Positions 35,718-45,336 of a DNA stretch of 64,000 nt are shown here, piece by piece (position 1 is the first letter of the stretch; each line of letters opens with the position of its first letter). A model generated the notes under the pieces. It was not told where the DNA came from, did no database searches, and was given only the letters and a program-made list of their open reading frames with translations. The position numbers were made by a program, and so were the translations under genes. This DNA is from Paenibacillus vietnamensis. Lineage in GTDB: Bacteria > Bacillota > Bacilli > Paenibacillales > Paenibacillaceae. The stretch is from the NCBI RefSeq assembly GCF_020169515.1, contig NZ_JAHMHW010000002.1:558001-622000 (forward strand), in the 5' to 3' direction.

Positions 35718-38700
35718 TCAGGAATTCATAAAATTTACATACTCGAGCAAACGCTTAATCAGGACAACCGCTTGCGAACGATCCACCTCGTCCTTGGGAG
35801 CGAACCGATCCTTCGTTACTCCTTGCACGAGTCCGGCATTCAGCGCATCACTCACGCTGTCTTCCGCCCAGGTGCTGATGAATGAACGATCGTTGAATCG
35901 TGCCAGGGCGTCGTCTGCAGCTGACGATCCTTTCCCTGCAAATGCTGCAGCACGGACGATTATGACCGCCATCTGTTCCCGCGTGACTGGAGCATCCGGC
36001 TTGAAGGTACCATTTGCGTACCCGATAAGAATTCCCGCTTTGCTCGCGGCTCCTACCGCGCCGGCATACCAACTTGTCGGAAAAACATCAGAATATGCAG
36101 TTGGGGGCATTTGGGTCATCAGACCGAGCGCTCTTGCGATAAGCGCAGCGAATTCGGCGCGCGTGACCGACCGATTCGGTTCAAAGCGCTCATCGCCGAT
36201 CCCATGGACGACCAGCTTGCTCGCCATTAGCTCTATTTCACTCTTAGCTGAATGACCCTCGAGATCGGCAAACGTTCGGTCAAGCTTAACAACGGCATAT
36301 ATGCTGTTTCCGTTCCGCTTAATGGTTACAACCGTCTTGCCGCCAGCTTCTTCGAATAAAGCCGGTACAAACGACATCTCGCCTGTCCCGGGATCTAGCA
36401 TTACCGCCGTCTTATTGCCGCTTAGCGCCTGCGGGATTGCGATTGTTCGGGAGACATATGTGCTGCCGAAGTCGTTCAATTCGAGCGAACCGGTACTTGA
36501 GACGGCTGTAATGCTGAAATCAATCAAGTTACCGATCACCTGAACGCCATTAGTCTCTGCCCACGCGCGGAGCTCCGTCTCCCGCGATCCCCCTATTTTC
36601 TCCAGCTTGACCGAAATCCGAACCTCCGCAGCTTCAACGCCCAGCTGCTCTGCAATCGAATCAACATCGACCAGATGAACCGGTAAGCTGTACGAGGCCA
36701 TATCCGACTTGATTACGAGCGTCGCGTTCGGCATGCTGACCGCTGCTTGCGCGAGCGCAGTAGCCGGAAGGATAACCTCCGCCGCATTGCCGCCTTTGAC
36801 AGCAATTTCGTATACTTGCTTTTCGGCAGGCAAGCCGGTCAGTTTTTCTAACGCGTCCTTCAGCTCCGAGCCGTTTACCTCGACTCGCCGAGTTCCGGGA
36901 TTTTGTCCGGTACCTGCCTCCAGACCCGTCACCTCGCCTTTTTCCTCCTCATACTTGAGCGAGGTGTACAAGTTCGCCGGTAGTTCGTCAAGTGTGATAA
37001 CGTAATCGTGATGATAAACCTTGTTCAAGTGCTCCGCTGTATTCGTGCTGCCGTCTTTGATGAAGCTGCCAGCCCAGGTGCTGAAGAAGCTCCAGTCGGC
37101 ACCGTATGCCTGCAGCAAATCCGGATCCGGGATGGGACCGTTTTCCGCCAGCCCGACAACCTTCTTGTCGTTCACCAGAGAGACGAGTCCCTCATACTTC
37201 GCAATGCTCGGGTTGTAATCACCTGCCGGGTTGTAAATATCGATGCTGGCGATATCCACGACATCGTCGCCCGGATACCATTCCGTCTTTTCGGAGTTCC
37301 ATACCCAAATGAGATTGTTCAGGTCATGATGGTTGGTCAACCGGTCATACATCAGATTCCACAGCTTCTTTGCCGGCTCGGGGCCCTTCGCCCCCCACCA
37401 GAACCAGCCGCCCTCCGCCTCATGCAGCGGCCTCCATAGCACCGGTACGCCGGCATCCTGCAGACGCTTCAGCTGAACTGCAATCGCATCGATGTCCCGG
37501 ATAAGCAGCCGGTAATCTTCCGAATCCGGGTTATCAAGCGCATATTCCACGTCAAAGGTCGTATTCTCGGTATAAAAGCCTCTCCACCATTCATTTCCAG
37601 GTTCATTGCCGCCGATCCCCTTAGGCGCGTTCCAGTGCCAGCAGAGCGCCACGATACCGCCGCGGTTATACCACTCGATCATCTTCTCAACCTCAGTGGA
37701 CGAAGCTCCGTTCTCGACGCGGGAAGGGGAATAATCGATCAAGTCTGTAGAGAATAGCGCCGGATACTTGCCTGTCTGCTGCTTGATCCACTCGACATCC
37801 TCAAGCGTCTGCTGTCCCGAGATGATCTTGCGGCCATACTGGCCGGCCAAATAATTCATCAGTGCCCTGGCTTCAAGCGTCGCTTCCGGATTGATCAATG
37901 TGCTTGTGGCATCATGAACCTCCGCCGTGGCGGCGACCGTCAGCTTGATGTAGTCGATATTGTACCAGCCCCAGTTCGACAAAAATTCTATCGTGTTGCC
38001 GCCTTCATTTAGCCATGCCTTGCCGGCGGAGATTTCAGTAAAATCCGTCGTTTCAGCGAACGTAATCTCCGTGGTTTGCCCGTTAAAGACCATGCTGGTC
38101 TTCTTCTCACCGTACGGAGAACTGTAACCGATGACGACATCATACATGCCTGCCGAAGGGGCATTGTAAGTCAGCGCAAGCGATCCCGACTGCTGAAATG
38201 CCGCGTACCCTTGGCCGGAGTAACCTGTCCCGGAGGTGCCAATCGTAACATCCCCGTTCACGTTGCCGTCCTCCGCCTCAAGCTTGCTGCCTGCCGCAGG
38301 CGTACTGGCCGGTTCAACCTTAATATGCTCGATGCCATAGTAGCCCCAGCCCCGTGAAATTTTGATCGTATTGCTGCCGGCGTTCAACAGCACTTTACTG
38401 ATCATTTTCTCGGCCCGCACAGTCCCTGCCGGCGGCGCATCCAGCATCAGCTCTCCGGCGCCTGCACCATTGATTTGGATACCGGTTGCCTTACCGCCGT
38501 ATCCTTCAGGAATGTAATAGCCTAAGCTTAGTTTGTACATCCCCGCTTCTTCGACGTTCACCGTAAATGCAGCACTTCCGATCGGCTCCTGGGCGCCCGC
38601 GTCTTCGGCGAAAAAGTAGGAGATATAGCCTTCGCCGTCATAAAGCGTATCCTCGCCTATCTTGACAGGTCCGCTCTTCTCGATCCCGTATCCTTCCAAT

Positions 38701-39374
38701 ACGGCTTCTGTATAAGGAATCGTGATAACATTCGCCGGATCGCCAGGCGGCGTCACGACCTGCGTCCTTGCTTGCAGGCGGATATTATCCACATAGATAG
38801 GACCTATGTAGTCCACCGCAGAGTTTTTAGCGAGTTTGATAATGAGTTCCTTCTGGTCTGCATCCGCTGGAATCGCAGCCGTTTCTGAGATGACCGCGTA
38901 ATCGTTGCTATTGATATTCGTTTTCTCAGCGACTGTGATGTCATGGCTGCTGGATAGAAGGTCCCTCCACTGCCCGTTCATGGCAGAGGCCAACACAAAC
39001 GTTCCTCCGAAGGAGGCAGGAATGATGACGTCATAGGACACAGTCTCGTAGTTTCCGAGCGCTTCGTCCGTATACAAGCGAATAGCCGCCTCCTCCCAGC
39101 CCATACCGTTATAGGCCGTATTTACCCGCAGCGCATACCTATTGCCTGCTGTCGCCAAGTCATCGCTTGCAAAAGGCTCGTTTTCTCCTTCGAAGCCTTC
39201 TCCCCAGCCTCGTTGCCAACCTTCTGTTGTTCCGTCTTCAAAGTCAAACAGAAGATCGGATGCAGCTCCGGAAGCCATGACAAATGAATCTCGATTACCT
39301 AACGATCCTAATAGCGAAAATAACACAATGAAAGCGAATATAGCAGAAAAATTCCTCCTCAATCTTCCAAACAT
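35718..39374 (-). CDS. Secreted GH26 beta-mannanase with carbohydrate-binding modules and three SLH domains
   Basis: 1218 residues. Signal peptide (about 1-38), then a CBM27-like module (LLFDFEDGTTEGW, about 40-205), two CBM35-like modules (about 215-355 and 365-490, each ending in a GxNTIxxxxxWGxY strand), the GH26 catalytic domain (about 495-830), a linker of two Ig-like segments, and three SLH repeats (about 1035-1218; EPNRSVTRAEFAALIARAL, KPDAPVTREQMAVIIVRAA, APKDEVDRSQAVVLIKRLL). Acid/base E652 lies in WRPLHEAEGGWFWWG and nucleophile E744 in LAENGPIPD. It hydrolyses mannan or galactomannan while held on the cell wall through SLH binding. GGGAGGAAG precedes the ATG, and a cre-like site lies about 55 bases upstream. 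It is the distal gene of the mannan operon but may also have its own promoter. Confidence 0.93.
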   Translation of the reverse strand: MFGRLRRNFSAIFAFIVLFSLLGSLGNRDSFVMASGAASDLLFDFEDGTTEGWQRGWGEGFEGENEPFASDDLATAGNRYALRVNTAYNGMGWEEAAIRLYTDEALGNYETVSYDVIIPASFGGTFVLASAMNGQWRDLLSSSHDITVAEKTNINSNDYAVISETAAIPADADQKELIIKLAKNSAVDYIGPIYVDNIRLQARTQVVTPPGDPANVITIPYTEAVLEGYGIEKSGPVKIGEDTLYDGEGYISYFFAEDAGAQEPIGSAAFTVNVEEAGMYKLSLGYYIPEGYGGKATGIQINGAGAGELMLDAPPAGTVRAEKMISKVLLNAGSNTIKISRGWGYYGIEHIKVEPASTPAAGSKLEAEDGNVNGDVTIGTSGTGYSGQGYAAFQQSGSLALTYNAPSAGMYDVVIGYSSPYGEKKTSMVFNGQTTEITFAETTDFTEISAGKAWLNEGGNTIEFLSNWGWYNIDYIKLTVAATAEVHDATSTLINPEATLEARALMNYLAGQYGRKIISGQQTLEDVEWIKQQTGKYPALFSTDLIDYSPSRVENGASSTEVEKMIEWYNRGGIVALCWHWNAPKGIGGNEPGNEWWRGFYTENTTFDVEYALDNPDSEDYRLLIRDIDAIAVQLKRLQDAGVPVLWRPLHEAEGGWFWWGAKGPEPAKKLWNLMYDRLTNHHDLNNLIWVWNSEKTEWYPGDDVVDIASIDIYNPAGDYNPSIAKYEGLVSLVNDKKVVGLAENGPIPDPDLLQAYGADWSFFSTWAGSFIKDGSTNTAEHLNKVYHHDYVITLDELPANLYTSLKYEEEKGEVTGLEAGTGQNPGTRRVEVNGSELKDALEKLTGLPAEKQVYEIAVKGGNAAEVILPATALAQAAVSMPNATLVIKSDMASYSLPVHLVDVDSIAEQLGVEAAEVRISVKLEKIGGSRETELRAWAETNGVQVIGNLIDFSITAVSSTGSLELNDFGSTYVSRTIAIPQALSGNKTAVMLDPGTGEMSFVPALFEEAGGKTVVTIKRNGNSIYAVVKLDRTFADLEGHSAKSEIELMASKLVVHGIGDERFEPNRSVTRAEFAALIARALGLMTQMPPTAYSDVFPTSWYAGAVGAASKAGILIGYANGTFKPDAPVTREQMAVIIVRAAAFAGKGSSAADDALARFNDRSFISTWAEDSVSDALNAGLVQGVTKDRFAPKDEVDRSQAVVLIKRLLEYVNFMNS

Positions 39375-39428
39375 AAAGCTTCCTCCCGACTTTTTTGGCT
39401 TATCACAACCGGATGGATAAACCTTGTC

Positions 39429-39442
39429 TTAAAGCGCTTACA
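39429..39442. promoter_or_regulatory. cre-like (CcpA) site upstream of the SLH-mannanase
   Basis: TTAAAGCGCTTACA, read on the minus strand as TGTAAGCGCTTTAA, differs from the TGNAARCGYTWWCA cre consensus at one or two end positions. It lies 55-68 bases before the mannanase start, consistent with catabolite repression. Confidence 0.5.
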
Positions 39443-39533
39443 AAAAGATCTTTATTATGAGATTAAATCTTGCGTGAGAAGAACGGCCCAGGTTATGAAG
39501 CCGTCCCCTGATTCTTCCTGCACCAAGCACGAT

Positions 39534-39713
39534 CTACGACTTTGCTTTCCAAGTACTTAAATATAATGCAGCTTCACGTAACCGATATCCGTAATAGCCC
39601 CACCCCCGTTTTATGGTTATCGTATTCCGGCCTTCGGAGAGGAGCGTTTTCCCGGCAGCCGCTTCCCGGAACGAATCTCCCTGCTCGAAGGAAACCTGAC
39701 CTGCCGGCTGCCC
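39534..39713 (-). pseudogene. CBM35 fragment in frame after the GH26 stop codon
   Basis: Directly after the TAG that ends the cytoplasmic GH26 gene the same frame stays open for 59 codons to a second TAG at 39534-39536. The encoded text includes SFREAAAGKTLLSEG and RNTITIKRGWGYYGY, the C-terminal half of a CBM35 module, closely like the SNTIKISRGWGYYGI of the neighbouring mannanase. The N-terminal half of the module is absent. It is either a leftover from recombination between the two mannanase genes or a C-terminal module cut off by a nonsense mutation. Confidence 0.75.
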
Positions 39714-40748
39714 CTAACGTATAGGATAATTTTTCAAATCAGGAAGCTCGTCCTTCGTTAAGGTGAATGGATGCCGGTAAAATTTTATCAGCTGCTCACG
39801 CTCGGTATACTCGCCGGAATAAGTCCTGTTCCCCTCATCATCCGTAACGTAGACGAAATCGCCGTACCAGGTGCAGCTCCAAGACCAGAGCGCGCCGTCC
39901 GCAAGCATCAGGTCCGGATCGGGGAGCGGCCCGTTTTCCGTCAACGCCACGATCTTTTTCCTGCCCGTGTAACTTAAAGCTGCTTGAAACCTCTCATATT
40001 GAGAGTCATAGTTCTTCTTAGGCGGATAAATATCTTCGCCGATGATGTCCACGTACTCGTCCCCCGGGTACCAATCGGCATGCTGCCCATTCCATACCCA
40101 GATCAGATGGTTCAGCTTGTGGAGATTGGTCATGCGGTCATACATAAGCTTCCATAGCCTGACACAAGGCTCTGCGCCGCGTGCTCCCCACCAGAACCAG
40201 CCTCCGCTCGCTTCGTGCAGCGGTCTCCACAGCACCGGAACACCCGCCGTCTGCAGCCTGCGCAGCTGAACGGCGATTGCATCAATGTCGCGCAGGATAA
40301 GCCTGTACTCTTCGGAATCGGGATCGTCCATTGCTTTCTTTACGTCGAACGAGGTCGCCTCCGTATAGAAACCGCGGCTCCACGAGCGCTCCGGCGGAAT
40401 GTCGAGCAAGTCCTTCGGTGCGTTCCAATGCCAGCAGAATGTGACGATGCCCCCGCCGTTCCACCAATCAATAGCAATGTCTGTATCGCTGCATGTGCTA
40501 CCCCGCTCGGTTCGTGAAGGTGAATAATTCATGAAATCAAATCCGTATACGGCCGGGTAATGCCCGGTCACTTCTCGAATAATCGTCATTTCCGGCGCAG
40601 ACAATACGCCGATCTGCTGGCCTGTCAGCGTTCTCTTCCCGTAAATATCGCACAAATAAGTCATTAACCGTTTAGCGTTATCCTCTGCGTTCGGATTCAC
40701 GAGTGTCGGATCTACATCAAACCGGAAGGATCGTTCGGTCATATTCAT
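39714..40748 (-). CDS. GH26 beta-mannanase without signal peptide
   Basis: 344 residues from the ATG at 40748 (GGGGAGACGGAA upstream; 14 earlier open codons are ignored). Single GH26 domain, acid/base E179 in WRPLHEASGGWFWWG, nucleophile E271 in LTENGPLPD, and DWWNGGGIVTFCWHWNAPKD, all closely matching the catalytic domain of the SLH enzyme (same 92-residue spacing of the two Glu). With no signal peptide it should act in the cytoplasm on imported manno-oligosaccharides. It follows the permease gene by about 50 bases. An in-frame CBM35 remnant lies just after its TAG. Confidence 0.92.
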   Translation of the reverse strand: MNMTERSFRFDVDPTLVNPNAEDNAKRLMTYLCDIYGKRTLTGQQIGVLSAPEMTIIREVTGHYPAVYGFDFMNYSPSRTERGSTCSDTDIAIDWWNGGGIVTFCWHWNAPKDLLDIPPERSWSRGFYTEATSFDVKKAMDDPDSEEYRLILRDIDAIAVQLRRLQTAGVPVLWRPLHEASGGWFWWGARGAEPCVRLWKLMYDRMTNLHKLNHLIWVWNGQHADWYPGDEYVDIIGEDIYPPKKNYDSQYERFQAALSYTGRKKIVALTENGPLPDPDLMLADGALWSWSCTWYGDFVYVTDDEGNRTYSGEYTEREQLIKFYRHPFTLTKDELPDLKNYPIR

Positions 40749-40800
40749 TTTTCCGTCTCCCCTATTCTTTAAAGCTATCCTTGTCAGCAAAGCCTTGCAA

Positions 40801-41823
40801 TTATCCGATAATGCCCGTACGCTCGACGCTTTCGACGAAATAACGCTGTACGAGCAGGTACAGTACGATCAGCGGAAGAATCGCCAATAAAATGCCCGTG
40901 TCCACGATCATCGCTACTTGATTCGGATCCGCCTTTACGTTCGCCCCGCCCATGCCAAGCAGCGTCGGAATGAGCTGATTCGCTTGAGCCGGCAGGGATG
41001 CGACCTTGAGCGGGATGAGGGACGATTCGCTCATAAAGAGCGACGTGTAAAAAGTATCATTATACTGCCAGACGAAGCTGAACAGGACGACCGTCAAGAT
41101 TGGCGAGACCGCGTTCGGCAGCATGATGCTGGCGAACGTGCGGATGCCGCCGGCCCCGTCGATCAGCGCCGCTTCTTCGATCTCCTTTGGCAGCCCTTTA
41201 AAAAATTGGCGGAAAATATAAATGAATAAACCCGCCTTCAGCCCGATCGCGGTTGCCGACATGATGACCGACGGCCAGTACGTATTTAAGAGGTTGATGC
41301 CATCCTTGCCTGTGATCCCTCCGATTATGCCGATTACATCGAAGTTTCTAAAGTGCAGATACATCGGAACCATTAACGTGCTCGACGGGATCAGTATCGT
41401 CATAATGACGAACGCGAACAAAAGATTGCTGCCCGGGAAGGCAAAGCGGGCAAAGCCGTAGCCTGCCAACGAGCAAGAGGCCGCCGTCAGCAGCGTCGTT
41501 ACCGTCACAAACAGCAGCGTGTTTCCTAGCATCGGGAAGTAGTCCAGTATTTGCATAGCCATGCGGATGTTTTCAAGTGTGTAATGAACGGGCAGCATGT
41601 AAATCGTCGGATTGTAAATGTCTTGCGGATCCTTGACCGCAACCGATATTTTCATCAGCAGCGGATAAATGATAATGAACGAGATGCCGGTCACAAGAAA
41701 ATACCGGAATATGGAATAGAGGAAGTCTGCCGTTTTGTTCTGGATCCTCTGCATCCGGTAACTTCGCTCGTCGGCTTCGACGGATTGATTCGCTTTCGCC
41801 TCTACGCTTTCTGCGGCTGCCAT
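40801..41823 (-). CDS. Carbohydrate ABC transporter permease, MalG/LplC type
   Basis: 340 residues, longer than usual because of an N-terminal extension of about 40 charged residues before the first helix. Six membrane helices follow, and the EAA loop is EEAALIDGAGG (about residue 220). The C-terminus ends FVESVERTGIIG, typical of the family. AAGGAGGG precedes the ATG. It pairs with the MalF-type gene at 41851. Confidence 0.9.
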   Translation of the reverse strand: MAAAESVEAKANQSVEADERSYRMQRIQNKTADFLYSIFRYFLVTGISFIIIYPLLMKISVAVKDPQDIYNPTIYMLPVHYTLENIRMAMQILDYFPMLGNTLLFVTVTTLLTAASCSLAGYGFARFAFPGSNLLFAFVIMTILIPSSTLMVPMYLHFRNFDVIGIIGGITGKDGINLLNTYWPSVIMSATAIGLKAGLFIYIFRQFFKGLPKEIEEAALIDGAGGIRTFASIMLPNAVSPILTVVLFSFVWQYNDTFYTSLFMSESSLIPLKVASLPAQANQLIPTLLGMGGANVKADPNQVAMIVDTGILLAILPLIVLYLLVQRYFVESVERTGIIG

Positions 41824-41850
41824 TGGCCGATTCCCTCCTTAACGGAATGC

Positions 41851-42750
41851 TTAGTTATAATGAACTCGCTTTGACAGCACGACGCCGATGATAACAAGGA
41901 TGACACCGACAAGCAGCGAATAAAGCCACGACATTGCCGAGCTGAGGCCGAAATTTTGCGTCTTGAACGCTGTCGTGTAGATTAAATCGGTGACGGCACT
42001 GCCAGAGAATGAGTCGATAATCGTGTAGATGACATTCGTCAGGATGAGCGGACTTACCATCGGAAATGTAATTTTCCAGAATGATTCATACGCGGTCGCG
42101 CCTTCCATCTTCGCTACCTCGTACATCGTTCCCGGCACAGATTGCAATGCCGCCAAAAAAATCAATATTTGCACGCCTGAGCTCGTAATAATGTCGTAAA
42201 TGCGGAGGATCGCATTCACAATGTAATCGATGAACGACATCGGAAGCCCGGCCTCGCTCAGCAGCATGACCATCGACATGACGTTGTAACCCGAAGTCGA
42301 TTGCCCCATCTCGTCGACGACGCTTGCGTCACCCATCAGGTTGATCAGGCCGGAGGATTCCGCCGCAGCCACCGCATTGGAAGCAAGTATAACCGGGAGG
42401 AAGAAGATCGCCCGGGCCAGAACCCGTCCGCGGTATTTCTGGTTGAGAAGCGTCGCCGAGAACAGGCTGAAGAATAAAATCATCGGCACGTTCAGAAGCA
42501 TGTCCGTTACAGACGAGGTCAACACCCGGTTGAAATTCGCGTCCACGAACAGTGCGTTTCTGAAGTTATCCCAGGCCAGAAATTCAAGGTCATAACCGCT
42601 TGGGGCTATCACCAGCTTGCTGAAACTGAAGCGGACCGATTGGACGAGCGGCGTCGCGAACAAGAAGATAAAACCAATTAGCCACGGCAATATGAAGGCG
42701 ATGCCAAGCAGGGAGCGCTTGCGGTTCAAGGTAAGCTTCGCAGTCTTCAT
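41851..42750 (-). CDS. Carbohydrate ABC transporter permease, MalF/LplB type
   Basis: 299 residues from the ATG at 42750, whose ATGA overlaps the stop of the DUF5696-like gene; GGAGG lies 9 bases upstream. Six membrane helices with FILPWLIGFIFLF first and the EAA loop MYEVAKMEGATAYESF. The periplasmic loop between helices 3 and 4 is enlarged by about 40 residues (GDASVVDEMGQST). It forms the pore with the next gene product. Confidence 0.9.
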   Translation of the reverse strand: MKTAKLTLNRKRSLLGIAFILPWLIGFIFLFATPLVQSVRFSFSKLVIAPSGYDLEFLAWDNFRNALFVDANFNRVLTSSVTDMLLNVPMILFFSLFSATLLNQKYRGRVLARAIFFLPVILASNAVAAAESSGLINLMGDASVVDEMGQSTSGYNVMSMVMLLSEAGLPMSFIDYIVNAILRIYDIITSSGVQILIFLAALQSVPGTMYEVAKMEGATAYESFWKITFPMVSPLILTNVIYTIIDSFSGSAVTDLIYTTAFKTQNFGLSSAMSWLYSLLVGVILVIIGVVLSKRVHYN

Positions 42751-45323
42751 GACGGAACACCTCCTATCCAATAATGTTCGGCTCCGATGCGATGCCCTTT
42801 GACGGAAACGGACTTTTTCGTGTAATTGACGATGATCGAAATGCCGTTTTCGTACTGAACTTCCGTGACGCCGTCCAGGTGACGGATATGGTTAACCATC
42901 CGGCTTCCGCTTACCAGCTTTAATGTCTCGTTTGCTTCCTTGTACATGGCAAGCGCCTCGTCATACCACGCTTCGTAGGATGAAGAGAACAGCATGTCGA
43001 AAGCTGTGAATTTAAGGCTTGAGGACGGCTCGTAGGACCAAAGGAAATGCGGCGACGCGCCAAGCTCGATTGTGCGCAGCAGCTGTTCTTGCATATCCTG
43101 TTCATCGCTCAGGTTAACGGGCGAGCCTGCGTAATTTACAAAGCCGTGAATGACCATCTGATAGAAAGGTACCTCCTCGTCGGCGATTTTAAAGCCGCTG
43201 GAGGCAGTCGGCACGTTGATCAGATGATCCGCGTATGGCCAAGAATACGCGTTACCATCCGCGATCATAAGTGATCCAGCCTGCGATTCGAGCTTGTCGA
43301 GCTGCCCTTCCACAATTTTCATCGCCGACTCCCGGTGCACGACACGATGATCGCGGTAATCGGAGCTAAGCATGCCGCCAAGATCACGAAGCGATACGCC
43401 AGACATTCCGAATGACGCATACCGGTTAATAAAGGCGTCGACGAAATGCGGCAGCTTCGCTGGCGACAGCAAATAATAACTTCCGAGCGATATGTCCATT
43501 CGGTTAAGCGCGCGGTTGTACGGATACAACTCAGCCTGCTCCTTCGTTACGAACCTTGCCGCATCTCTGCTTGGCGCAAAGCCGGCGTCGTTACGGAACA
43601 CTTGCTGGAAAGCTACATCCGGGTACAAATTGCCGCCCGCTTCTTTAAGCTGCTTTGACAAAGCCCGAAACTCGTTTTTACCGCCAAGAACGCCGTCCAC
43701 ATCCAGCTTGATTGGTGATTTATGATAGATGCCATTCCCGAACCATCCCATATATCGCATCTGCAGGCGGTCGATCCCATCCTTCTTCAGCTTGGCGGCG
43801 AGCTCGGACGCCTGCTCGAAGTTTGTCATGGAGACAACCGAGCGGTATGGGACTCCCAGAAACGATTTTTGCTTGTCAACCGCCCCCGCAATATCGAGGT
43901 AGAACGGCAGAGCCGTTTCCTCCTTAAGCGGCTTCAAGGCGCCGGCGCTGACCAGCCTGTTCTGATAGAGCTCGGCCATGCCTGCATAGGTGGCTTTGGC
44001 GCCGGATAGAAAGTGATACCGGACCCGGATATCCCCCTTATACATTTCCTCGTTCAGAAGCTGAATCTCTTGAATTTTCGATCCGGTATACAGCTCCAGC
44101 TCGTCTTCCCCTCGCAGCGCAAAAGTGCTGTAAACATGGTTGTACGAATTTTTTCTGCCGCTGACATCAGCTGCAATACTCGCGATCGCGCTGCCTTGTT
44201 CGATCTCCGCGAACCAGCCCGCTTTTCCGGACTTAAGGCCGAATACCGGCATTCGGGCGCTCTCGCTTACTTGTCCTCGCCTTATGCTGTTGTCGTTCGG
44301 GTCTGCACCGTACAACCGCTGGACGTACTGCTCTTCCTTCACCTTACCGTTATTCAAGTGAATAAGGCTGCCCGAACCGTCGGGAACAAACATGTAGCCC
44401 ACTTCTCCGGTTCCGGCCGCCCCGAAGAAATTAAGAAGCTCGATACTGCGGATTCGGTATTCGCCGCTTTCCCTGATCTGTGCAAGCGGAACGGTAGCGA
44501 CCAGCGATTCGTCGTCCAGACGATATTCAATCGGGATGACGAAATTGGGCTTGGAAGCGACATCGCTCTCCAAGGCGCCATGCTCTGCATTGTCTGCCGC
44601 CAGGTCATCTGAGCTATAGCCGGCTTTCTCAAATGCGGCCAGCATCTTATTGAGCACGAGCTGCTTCGCGATCTGTCCGTCCAACCGCTCGAGCACTTCC
44701 GGATTGGCTTCGCTTGGATAATAACGGGCCGATACGTAATTAGCGGTCGGTTGATCCAGCTTGGAGAGCACCTTCTCCTCCAGTCTCGACTTGCCGATCA
44801 GCTTCGGTAAAGCATCTATACCAAGCGAAAGATCCCCTAACGTATATGTGATTCGGATCCCGTTCTCGATTTTCTCTGCTGCAAACTGCTTATCGCTTAT
44901 GCTTCGCCCGAAGTTCGTAAAGGTGTCAAGCGTGCCTAAAGCATCACGGAACAAAACCGTTAATTGCGAAGAAAGCGATTCCTTCTCGTAACCGGACGCG
45001 ATTGCGTCCTCGCCCCGGCTTGACGGATTGCTGCGCCACGCCTTGCCGCTCTGCTTGTCAAGCACGGCTACCTCGGTAGTATCAGGATCGTAATAGAGCG
45101 ACAGTTTCGGATTGTCCGCGACCAGCTTCATACCGGGAATGCCGGGCGAGGCATCCGCAAGCGCCCTCAGTTCAGTACCGGCTTCCGGTCTGGAAGACTC
45201 CTCTTTATAAACGGCGGCATCGTTCACCGCCCCCCTTTGACTCGCGAAAAACCAATAGCCGCCAAGGGCGATGATGGCTGCGGCGCAGGAAAGCGCCGCA
45301 ACAAGAATCTTTTTTTTGTTCAC
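42747..45323 (-). CDS. DUF5696-like membrane-anchored extracellular protein
   Basis: 858 residues. One N-terminal membrane helix (about 7-27) and a long extracellular part. A beta-rich N-terminal half (LSLYYDPDTTEVAVLDKQSGKAWRSN, then GYMFVPDGSGSLIHLNNG) precedes a half that looks like a TIM barrel related to alpha-glycosidases: IDRLQMRYMGWFGNG, GNLYPDVAFQ, GVSLRDLGGMLSSDYRD and MIADGNAYSWPYADHLINVP. The family assignment to DUF5696 is from memory. Acidic residues in the last two segments are candidate catalytic or sugar-binding residues. Start is GTG with AAGGGGGG upstream. The gene is embedded between YIP1 and permease genes and overlaps the next gene. Confidence 0.65.
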   Translation of the reverse strand: MNKKKILVAALSCAAAIIALGGYWFFASQRGAVNDAAVYKEESSRPEAGTELRALADASPGIPGMKLVADNPKLSLYYDPDTTEVAVLDKQSGKAWRSNPSSRGEDAIASGYEKESLSSQLTVLFRDALGTLDTFTNFGRSISDKQFAAEKIENGIRITYTLGDLSLGIDALPKLIGKSRLEEKVLSKLDQPTANYVSARYYPSEANPEVLERLDGQIAKQLVLNKMLAAFEKAGYSSDDLAADNAEHGALESDVASKPNFVIPIEYRLDDESLVATVPLAQIRESGEYRIRSIELLNFFGAAGTGEVGYMFVPDGSGSLIHLNNGKVKEEQYVQRLYGADPNDNSIRRGQVSESARMPVFGLKSGKAGWFAEIEQGSAIASIAADVSGRKNSYNHVYSTFALRGEDELELYTGSKIQEIQLLNEEMYKGDIRVRYHFLSGAKATYAGMAELYQNRLVSAGALKPLKEETALPFYLDIAGAVDKQKSFLGVPYRSVVSMTNFEQASELAAKLKKDGIDRLQMRYMGWFGNGIYHKSPIKLDVDGVLGGKNEFRALSKQLKEAGGNLYPDVAFQQVFRNDAGFAPSRDAARFVTKEQAELYPYNRALNRMDISLGSYYLLSPAKLPHFVDAFINRYASFGMSGVSLRDLGGMLSSDYRDHRVVHRESAMKIVEGQLDKLESQAGSLMIADGNAYSWPYADHLINVPTASSGFKIADEEVPFYQMVIHGFVNYAGSPVNLSDEQDMQEQLLRTIELGASPHFLWSYEPSSSLKFTAFDMLFSSSYEAWYDEALAMYKEANETLKLVSGSRMVNHIRHLDGVTEVQYENGISIIVNYTKKSVSVKGHRIGAEHYWIGGVPS

Positions 45324-45336
45324 ACCCGCGCCCCCC

